Below are positions 31,651 through 37,133 of a DNA stretch of 37,133 nt, piece after piece. This DNA is from Micromonospora globispora. GTDB taxonomy: Bacteria; Actinomycetota; Actinomycetes; Mycobacteriales; Micromonosporaceae. The notes beneath the pieces were generated by a model, which saw only the letters and a program-made list of their open reading frames with translations, was not told where the DNA came from and made no database searches. The stretch covers positions 1 through 37,133 of the forward strand of contig NZ_QGGF01000244.1 of assembly GCF_003857015.1 (NCBI RefSeq), in the 5' to 3' direction. The position numbers were made by a program, and so were the translations under genes. The number at the start of each line of letters is the position of its first letter. The stretch's first letter is position 1.

Positions 31651-32595
31651 ATGACCACCTTGCTCGACACCCGGGCGGTCGCTCCGTCCGACCGTCCGGA
31701 CTACTGGTCGGCGGGCATCGCCGAGCACTTCTTCCCGATGGGCGTCGAGCCGGTCGGGCCGCGCGCGTTCGAGGCGCGGCTCACCGGCGGCCGCATCGGT
31801 GCGATCGACGTGCGCTCGATCATCGGCACCTCGCACAGCGTCAGGCGCACTCCTCGGATGATCGCCGAGGGGGATCCTGACTGCGTCCTGCTCTATCTGC
31901 TGCGCAGCGGCTCGTGCCGGATCGAGCAGGACGATCGCTCCTGCCTGCTGGGTCCGGGCGATCTCGCGGTCCACGACACCTCGCGGCCTTCGACCTTCGC
32001 GTCGCACGACGGCTTCGATGTGGCGGTGTTCAGCTTCCCGAAGTGGCTGCTCGGCGCGCGGGGCAGCGCCATCGCCCGGCGCGCGGCGATCCGGATCCCG
32101 CACGGCAAGGAGTACGTCGTCCGGCTCGGCACCCCGTTCCTCGCAAGCCTGGCCCGCATCGTCGAGAGTTCGTCGGTCCCCGAGCAGGAGGCTGAAGGGC
32201 TCTCCGACATGGTGGTCGCCATGCTGTGGACCCTGCACAGTGGCGGCGACGGTGTTCCGTCCACAGCGACTCGGTCAGAGGCGTTGCTCGGGCGGATGCG
32301 CCGGTATGCCCTGGAGCACCTGCATGATCCGAGCCTCGGGCCTGAGCAGCTCGCTCGCGCACATTTCGTCTCCACGCGCTACGTGCACAAGCTGTTCGCC
32401 GCATCCGGATGTGGAGTCTCCGCATGGATCCGTGAGCAGCGGCTCGATCGGGCAATGCTCGATCTGCGCGAATCGAGTGAGGCTTCGATCGCGTCCATCG
32501 CGACGCGTTGGGGATACCGCGATCCGGCGAGCTTCAGTCGCGTCTTCCGCCAGACGTACGGATGCTCGCCGCGGGATCTACGCCGCCCTGCGTAG
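31651..32595 (+). CDS. AraC-family transcriptional regulator
   Basis: The 314-residue protein has an N-terminal AraC-binding-like sensor domain (about 40-180, with RRTPRMIAEGDPDCVLLYLLRSG and LGPGDLAVHDTSRP). The C-terminal double helix-turn-helix has LEQLARAHF-like SLGPEQLARAHFVSTRYVHKLF followed by ASIASIATRWGYRDPASFSRVFRQTYG, the usual HTH_18 pair. It lies 12 bases after the OYE gene, so the two are probably co-transcribed. The nearest uncontrolled promoter without the ACGT-type motif is the one between 34262 and 34475, a possible target. A perfect terminator hairpin follows. Confidence 0.9.
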   Translation: MTTLLDTRAVAPSDRPDYWSAGIAEHFFPMGVEPVGPRAFEARLTGGRIGAIDVRSIIGTSHSVRRTPRMIAEGDPDCVLLYLLRSGSCRIEQDDRSCLLGPGDLAVHDTSRPSTFASHDGFDVAVFSFPKWLLGARGSAIARRAAIRIPHGKEYVVRLGTPFLASLARIVESSSVPEQEAEGLSDMVVAMLWTLHSGGDGVPSTATRSEALLGRMRRYALEHLHDPSLGPEQLARAHFVSTRYVHKLFAASGCGVSAWIREQRLDRAMLDLRESSEASIASIATRWGYRDPASFSRVFRQTYGCSPRDLRRPA

Positions 32596-32613
32596 CAGCC
32601 GATACCCGGCAAA

Positions 32614-32650
32614 CAAGGAGGCCCCCTCCCGTTCAGACGGGGCCTCCTTG
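32614..32650. terminator. Bidirectional terminator-like hairpin
   Basis: A perfect 12-bp stem (CAAGGAGGCCCC pairing with GGGGCCTCCTTG) closes a 13-base loop, between the convergent araC (stop at 32595) and the VAO-type gene (stop at 32661). Very stable; no long U-run in either direction. Confidence 0.8.
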
Positions 32651-32660
32651 CCGCGACCGC

Positions 32661-34262
32661 CTACTGCTGGGGGAAGCCTGCCTTGCGGAACCGCCTCCCC
32701 CAGATTCCCGACTTGCCCGGCGCGATGATGCCGTTCGGGTCGAGCGTGTCTTTGATCGTCTCGTTGAACCGTCGCTGCGCGTGGTTGTTGAAGCCGAACT
32801 GGTCGGCCGCGAGGTCCATGAACGACAGGTGAGCCCGGTACTCGCCGTAGCCGCGCTTGCCGGCAGCAGCGACCATCCGCTTCGCATGCTCGTACGCTGC
32901 GTGCACCTGCGCCTCATTCTTGGTGTCGAACGGGATGACGTTGATGAATGTTGTGGCCCGCGCGTTGATCGGCAGCATTCCGCCGAGGTAGTCGAAGCCG
33001 GCCTCGCTGCACATCTTCGCGAACAGGTCCTGGGCGGCCTTCGCGTGCTGCGCGGTCAGCGGGATCACGGGCGAGAAGTCAACGTGACCGCCCTCGTCGC
33101 CTCCCGACCAGCCAGCCATCTTGTAGAGGTCGAGGCTCGGGACGCCGATCTGGACGCGCTCGTGGGGGTTCGGCAGGGTCTCCCACTCGTCGGCGCCATG
33201 TTTCTCTCCGACCACCGAGACAGTGGGGATCGACTCGAAGCGCCTCTTGAGCTTGGCGAAATTGTGATCGACGACCGCCTCGTCGCCGTACAGGGCGAAG
33301 CGCATCATCCAGCGCCCGAGCCCAAGCTCCTTGGCGATCTTGTCGATGATCTCCTCCGGCATCGGGCCGGGGCCGTCGTACCACTCTGCGCGAGCGGTCA
33401 GCATGGAGGCCATGCAGAGGGTGTTCGACAGCTGCGGACGCATGTCGATCGTGCCATTGAGCATGAGCTCGCGCAGCGCGCCGACCACGGCGGGCATCTG
33501 CGAGTCGTCCCACAGCTGCAGCCACAGCGGCATGTAGACCTCGGGCTTCGGCATCAGCCAGTAGCCCATCTTTGTGACGATGCCGTAGTTCGACTGCATG
33601 AACAGCTCGGTCGACGTCGGGCCCAGCCCGCGCTTGTAGAGCGGCCAGGTCGGGTTGTTGTCCATCGCGCCGGAGCCGGTACGCAGCAGGTCGCCGTTCG
33701 GCAGGACAACCTCGAAGCCGCAGTGCGACGCCTGGTCGATGCTGTACGGCATGTAGGTGAGGCCGTGTTCGAGGGTGTTCGAAACGACTCCGCCCCAGCC
33801 GATGTCGACGATGGAGGCAACGAGGTTGTGGCCGCCTGCCTCGATGGCGTCGTGCAGGTCGAACCAGCTGACGCCCGGCTCGACAATTGCATAGCCAAGC
33901 TCCTCGTTGATCTCGAGGACCTTGTTCATGTTGCGGAACGACAGCATCAGTGCGCCCCGAACCTGGGGCGCCGCACCGCCGTAACCGTTGTTCTTTCCGC
34001 GACCGATGGGCCAGAGCGGAACGCGGTGCTCGTTGGCGATCCGGACGATCGCCTGGACATCCTCGACCGTGGTCGGGCTGACGACGCCCGAGGGGATGTT
34101 CGTGGCGGAGCCGGGGAACTGAAACGGGTCCTGAAAGTCCGCCAACGACTCGGGATCGGTGGCCACCTTTTCGTCGCCGATGGCGGCCGCGATGGCGGCG
34201 AGCGCACGGTCGAGGTCGCCCTCGGTGATGCCGGGCGGGATCGGTCGGGTGGTGTCGGGCAT
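32661..34262 (-). CDS. Vanillyl-alcohol oxidase/4-cresol dehydrogenase-type flavoenzyme
   Basis: The start is ATG 34262 (MPDTTRPIPPGITEGDLDRAL), giving 533 residues. The N-terminal PCMH FAD domain has PSGVVSPTTVEDVQAIVRIANEH, WPIGRGKNNGYGGAAP and FMQSNYGIVTKMGYWLMP. The C-terminal cap has GGHVDFSPV, where His 393 aligns with VAO His422, the covalent FAD attachment residue. GYGEYRAHLSFMD gives Y475 and R476, matching VAO Tyr503/Arg504, which bind the phenolate. It should oxidise the side chain of a para-substituted phenol (4-cresol, vanillyl alcohol, eugenol or similar). No cytochrome partner gene is adjacent, which favours an oxidase over a PchF-type dehydrogenase. It is divergent from the SDR gene. 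Confidence 0.9.
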   Translation of the reverse strand: MPDTTRPIPPGITEGDLDRALAAIAAAIGDEKVATDPESLADFQDPFQFPGSATNIPSGVVSPTTVEDVQAIVRIANEHRVPLWPIGRGKNNGYGGAAPQVRGALMLSFRNMNKVLEINEELGYAIVEPGVSWFDLHDAIEAGGHNLVASIVDIGWGGVVSNTLEHGLTYMPYSIDQASHCGFEVVLPNGDLLRTGSGAMDNNPTWPLYKRGLGPTSTELFMQSNYGIVTKMGYWLMPKPEVYMPLWLQLWDDSQMPAVVGALRELMLNGTIDMRPQLSNTLCMASMLTARAEWYDGPGPMPEEIIDKIAKELGLGRWMMRFALYGDEAVVDHNFAKLKRRFESIPTVSVVGEKHGADEWETLPNPHERVQIGVPSLDLYKMAGWSGGDEGGHVDFSPVIPLTAQHAKAAQDLFAKMCSEAGFDYLGGMLPINARATTFINVIPFDTKNEAQVHAAYEHAKRMVAAAGKRGYGEYRAHLSFMDLAADQFGFNNHAQRRFNETIKDTLDPNGIIAPGKSGIWGRRFRKAGFPQQ

Positions 34263-34378
34263 AGCTCCTCGCCTCTTCCTTGAGCGGTCAGCGGACTGAT
34301 TGCGTGGACGTCGTTCTACTCGCGCACGTCCCCGGTCGGAGGGCGGCAGAAGCGGACTGGGCAGGTACCGCACAGAGT

Positions 34379-34395
34379 TGTGCATTCCGTGCACA
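34379..34395. promoter_or_regulatory. Palindromic operator candidate in the VAO/SDR divergent promoter region
   Basis: TGTGCATTCCGTGCACA is a perfect 6-5-6 inverted repeat lying 117 bases upstream of the VAO-type start and 80 bases upstream of the SDR start. It does not resemble the ACGT-centred motif of the other units. A different regulator, for example the AraC at 31651 or one outside the window, may act here. Confidence 0.5.
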
Positions 34396-34474
34396 CCGTC
34401 GGTCGCGAGGACGCGCCGGCGGGCACCCTGTGCTGGGATCGTGGGCAGCCAGCGAGAACAGGGAGGAACTGACC

Positions 34475-35248
34475 GTGTCGGGTCGTCTGGAAGGCAAGGT
34501 CGTACTGCTCACCGGGATCGGGAGTGGAATGGGCCGGGTAACGGCACAGCTCCTCGCGCGGGAAGGCGCCACGGTGGTCGGCTGTGACCTGAATCCGGAA
34601 GGCGCGGCAGAGACCGTCCGCCTCGTTGAGGCCGAGGGCGGCGTTATCGACTCCAGCGCTCCCGTCGACCTGAGCAACCGCTCCGAGGTTGAGGCGTGGA
34701 TCGAGGGTGCGGTGGCGAAGCACGGACGCATCGACGTGCTCTACAACAACGCGAGCATGCCGAAGTTCGCTCCGTTCGCTGAGCAGAGCGACGAGGACTA
34801 CCTCTTCACGATCGACAACGAGCTGCATCTCGTCTGGCGTGCATGCCAACTCGCCTGGCCCCACCTCGCGAAGGTGGGAGGTGCCATCGTCAACATCGGC
34901 TCCGGGGCGGGTCTTGAGGGCGTCCGAACCCTGCCCCAGGCCGCCCATGCCGCCGCAAAGGGCGCTGTGATGGCACTGACCCGTCAGCTCGCAGCCGAGG
35001 GCATTGCCGTCGGAGTCCGCGTGAATTCGGTGAGCCCCGGCGTCATGGGAACACCGCCGATCCTCGCGATGTACGAGGAGATGGGTGCCAACGCGCCCGT
35101 CGCTCCTGTGGTCGAACGAACGATCACCGGAAAGCCGGGAGATCCCATCGCGGTCGCCTATGCGGGCCTCTACCTGGCCTCCGATGAGGCCGCATGGGTC
35201 ACAGGAACGAACATCGTCGTCGACGGCGGGGCCAGCGCGATCATGTAG
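34475..35248 (+). CDS. Short-chain dehydrogenase/reductase family protein with altered catalytic Tyr
   Basis: The start is GTG 34475, with GGAGG eight bases upstream; the frame reads back to 34280 through the promoter region. The 257-residue protein has a Rossmann NAD(P) site TGIGSGMG (13-20), NNAS (91-94), S143 in NIGSGAG, K162, and the C-terminal WVTGTNIVVDGGASA. The catalytic YxxxK is HAAAK here (H158, K162), so the proton-donating Tyr is missing. It could be a low-activity or non-redox relative, or His may act instead. As partner of the divergent VAO-type gene it might oxidise an alcohol made there, but the change makes that doubtful. Confidence 0.86.
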   Translation: MSGRLEGKVVLLTGIGSGMGRVTAQLLAREGATVVGCDLNPEGAAETVRLVEAEGGVIDSSAPVDLSNRSEVEAWIEGAVAKHGRIDVLYNNASMPKFAPFAEQSDEDYLFTIDNELHLVWRACQLAWPHLAKVGGAIVNIGSGAGLEGVRTLPQAAHAAAKGAVMALTRQLAAEGIAVGVRVNSVSPGVMGTPPILAMYEEMGANAPVAPVVERTITGKPGDPIAVAYAGLYLASDEAAWVTGTNIVVDGGASAIM

Positions 35249-35445
35249 CAGTCGTGCTGGTCACGCGCCGTTCGCTACCGCTGTGCGACACCATTCAGAG
35301 CAGTATCGACGAGACACCGAGGATCAACACTCAATGCCATCACTCTGCGGGGCACGGCCCGCCCTCATGCACACCTGCGACCAGCTACTCCATGACAGCC
35401 GGTAACTGCCACGCTGTCTGGACTATGGGGCAATTCTGGCTGACA

Positions 35446-36945
35446 TCACGGCCGGCTGGCGCGGTCTACTGCGGCAAGCGGGTGGGGTTGGCCGGTCAGG
35501 GCGGACAGCGCCGCAGCGACGGCTTGCAGGTCCGCTTTGATGTATGTAGTGGTGGCGGGCCCGGTGGAGTCGGTGTGCCCGGCGTAGGCGCGGGCGACGC
35601 CGTAGCCGAAATGCCGTTCCACCCAGGTCAGGGTGGTGTGGCGCAGCCAGTGGGTGGAGATGCCCTGGGCAGCCACCCACGGCAACTGCTCGCCGATGCG
35701 TTTCCACAGGTGGTCATAGCGGCGGCTGGTGATCACCCGCCCGTTGCGGTAGCGCAACAGACGGTCGGTGGGCAAGACCGCGCCCCGGAAGCGGGCATGT
35801 TCATAAAGGTGGGCGGCGAGGTCGAGGCTGATCGGCTGCCAGCGCAGGGTCGCACCCTTCTCGGTCAGCCGCACGAGCCCACGGTCGGTGTCCAGGTCGG
35901 CCAGCCGCAGCCCGAGCGCGCCACCACGGCGGCAGGCGGTCTCGGCATGCAGACGCAGCAGCAGCGCGTCGAGGAGGACATCGTTACCGCTTGTACGGGC
36001 GGAAAGGTTGATCTCCTCCAGCTCGTCGGGAGTCAGGGCGCGGCGGGTGCTCGGTAGTCGGCGGGGCTTGACGACCCGGTGAGCGGTGCTGGCCGCGGCG
36101 TCGATGAGCCCGTCGGCGATGGCCCGGTTGTAAATGGCGCGGGCGGCGGCGATGACGTGCTCACCGGCGTGACGGCCGCTGCGGCTGTTACGCCGCGACC
36201 GGGCGGTCGCGGCGATCTGTCGTTGCATGGCCTCGATGTCGCTGGCGGCGATGGCATCCAAGGGGCGCTCGCCCCAGGCGGCGGCCATCCGGTTCCAGTA
36301 GGTCCCGTAGGTGCGGCGGGCACCGGGCCCCGCTGCCGCGATGACCTGGGGCAGGTACTCGGCGAGGGTCGGCAGGCTCGGACCGGAATGGGACTGGAGA
36401 TCTGCGAGAGTGACGCCGAGGTGGGCAAGCAGCTGCCGGGCGGCGGCGACGTGGGCAGGATCAGCTGGCACGACGGCTCCGATCACCTGGGCGTGCAGGT
36501 CCGTGAGCAGCCACACGACGGTACTGGCCGGGTGGATCACCAGCAGGTCATCGGCGACCAGAGCGGCGAGCAGCAGCGGCTGCCCGGGCACGATCGCGCA
36601 CATCTGACGCGCGCTGGCCGGTAGCGGCAGCTCCCCTCGACTGCCCACCACGTGCTCCCCTGCCCGCGCCGACCCAATCACCAGCATCTGGTCCTGCGCG
36701 TCTATGGCGATGCGGTGGCCCGGGTCCCAGCACAGCGCGCGCAGCAGGCCGCGTTCGGTCACCCGGCCGGAGCGGTCCGGACGAGCCATACCGATCAAGA
36801 CCTGGTCCGGTGAGGCGTCTGCTGGCTGGCGTGGTGCGGGCAGCGCCGGCATCGGCGCCGGGAGGGGTCGTGGTCTGTCGGAAGGCGGGACCGGAATGAG
36901 CGCGCCGATGAGCTGCTCACGGTCGCGGCGGCGAGTTGGTGTCAT
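35446..36945 (-). CDS. Tyrosine recombinase/integrase with AbrB-like N-terminal segment
   Basis: The start is ATG 36945 (MTPTRRRDREQL), giving 499 residues. The C-terminal catalytic domain has a complete set: R339 or R340 in ETACRRGGALGL, K363 in TEKGATLRW, H432 and R435 in THWLRHTTL, H457 in AGHTDSTG and the nucleophile Y468 in TTTYIK. A SAM-like core-binding domain spans about 187-295. Before it, residues 99-139 (SRGELPLPASARQMCAIVPG, then a hydrophobic hairpin ending LLVIHP) look like an AbrB/SpoVT swapped-hairpin DNA-binding domain. It is unrelated to aromatic metabolism and marks the right border. The 197 bases separating it from the SDR gene hold nothing I recognise. Confidence 0.9.
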   Translation of the reverse strand: MTPTRRRDREQLIGALIPVPPSDRPRPLPAPMPALPAPRQPADASPDQVLIGMARPDRSGRVTERGLLRALCWDPGHRIAIDAQDQMLVIGSARAGEHVVGSRGELPLPASARQMCAIVPGQPLLLAALVADDLLVIHPASTVVWLLTDLHAQVIGAVVPADPAHVAAARQLLAHLGVTLADLQSHSGPSLPTLAEYLPQVIAAAGPGARRTYGTYWNRMAAAWGERPLDAIAASDIEAMQRQIAATARSRRNSRSGRHAGEHVIAAARAIYNRAIADGLIDAAASTAHRVVKPRRLPSTRRALTPDELEEINLSARTSGNDVLLDALLLRLHAETACRRGGALGLRLADLDTDRGLVRLTEKGATLRWQPISLDLAAHLYEHARFRGAVLPTDRLLRYRNGRVITSRRYDHLWKRIGEQLPWVAAQGISTHWLRHTTLTWVERHFGYGVARAYAGHTDSTGPATTTYIKADLQAVAAALSALTGQPHPLAAVDRASRP

Positions 36946-37028
36946 GGCCGGTCCAACCGGCAACACCCCGCTGCGCGCCGGGGCCCACGTACGGCTAGTG
37001 CTCTGGCCACAAACGTTGGCCGGGTTGG

Positions 37029-37133
37029 TTATGCGGCTCGGCTGGCGGGTTGGCCCCAGCGGCGGTGTCGTTCGCTGCGGATTTTGGCGCGGTGGCGGCG
37101 TTGGGCGGTCAGGACGTCGGGGTGGCGGGCGTT
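37029..37133 (-). CDS. C-terminal end of a basic protein, cut by the window edge
   Basis: A minus-strand frame is open from the window edge to a TAA (37031-37029) and ends in 34 residues rich in Arg (HPDVLTAQRRHRAKIRSERH, then RRWGQPASRAA). Such tails occur on integrases and other DNA-binding proteins encoded next to tyrosine recombinases. The gene would lie upstream of, and in the same direction as, the recombinase at 36945, with an 83-base gap. The identity is not established. Confidence 0.5.
   Translation of the reverse strand, partial: NARHPDVLTAQRRHRAKIRSERHRRWGQPASRAA

Noticed and set aside
32508..34283. 591-codon plus-strand open frame opposite the VAO-type gene
   Set aside because: It overlaps the end of araC and runs antisense to a well-supported flavoenzyme; no motif is seen.
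34303..34320. GACGTC near 34310 as an eighth operator site
   Set aside because: Only the six-base centre matches; the outer TAC and GTA arms are absent, so the VAO/SDR pair is not counted in the regulon.
1..37133. CRISPR arrays, rRNA or tRNA genes
   Set aside because: I saw no regularly spaced repeats and no recognisable tRNA or rRNA sequence on reading both strands. A dedicated tRNA or covariance search was not possible.

Overview
The window comes from a high-GC actinomycete-like genome. The evidence is strong G/C at third codon positions, many GTG starts, GTGA/ATGA stop-start overlaps, a lipoprotein solute-binding protein, and GntR-FCD, TetR and AraC regulators. It holds a catabolic gene cluster of about 34 kb for aromatic (phenolic) compounds, bounded by mobile DNA. 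On the left are an IS30-type end and a broken IS3-type element (1-1092). On the right are a tyrosine recombinase (35446-36945) and the tail of another basic protein. Genus and natural substrate cannot be read from the sequence alone.

Layout. (1) 8332 down to 1155, minus strand: FAH-family hydrolase, cupin, acetoacetyl-CoA synthetase, PaaI-type thioesterase, second FAH-family hydrolase, an SBP-like protein without a signal peptide, and thiolase; most are joined by 4-base overlaps. (2) tetR at 8630, plus strand. (3) 14137 down to 9278, minus: a complete RbsABC-type ABC importer (lipoprotein, double ATPase, two permeases). (4) 14578-17031, plus: MhpA-like flavin hydroxylase and type I extradiol dioxygenase. 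(5) gntR (17918-17199, minus), divergent from an ornithine cyclodeaminase-family protein, an aldehyde dehydrogenase and a DHDPS-family aldolase (18021-21576, plus). (6) 29513 down to 21788, minus: metallo-beta-lactamase-fold protein, flavin monooxygenase, homogentisate 1,2-dioxygenase, an unknown 287-aa protein, fumarylacetoacetase, a 31-codon small ORF and another flavin monooxygenase. (7) 29771-32595, plus: the wreck of a second ABC importer, an old-yellow-enzyme-type reductase and an AraC regulator. (8) A vanillyl-alcohol-oxidase/4-cresol-dehydrogenase-type flavoenzyme (34262-32661, minus), divergent from an SDR (34475-35248, plus).

How the parts fit. The hmg-type operon can cleave homogentisate and release fumarate plus acetoacetate. 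The left operon holds the two enzymes that turn acetoacetate into acetyl-CoA (acetoacetyl-CoA synthetase, thiolase). A side-chain oxidase, three ring hydroxylases, a second ring-cleavage enzyme, an aldehyde dehydrogenase and an importer complete a plausible route from uptake to central metabolism.

Most notable: a palindromic motif (core TACNNGACGTCNNGTA, with weaker variants) lies just upstream of every transcription unit in sections 1-7, seven sites in all. The units therefore look like one regulon. Upstream of the OYE gene lies the remnant of a second importer operon: the start of its binding-protein gene is joined directly to the last codons of its last permease gene. That remnant has kept its promoter-proximal operator, which now appears to serve the OYE and AraC genes.
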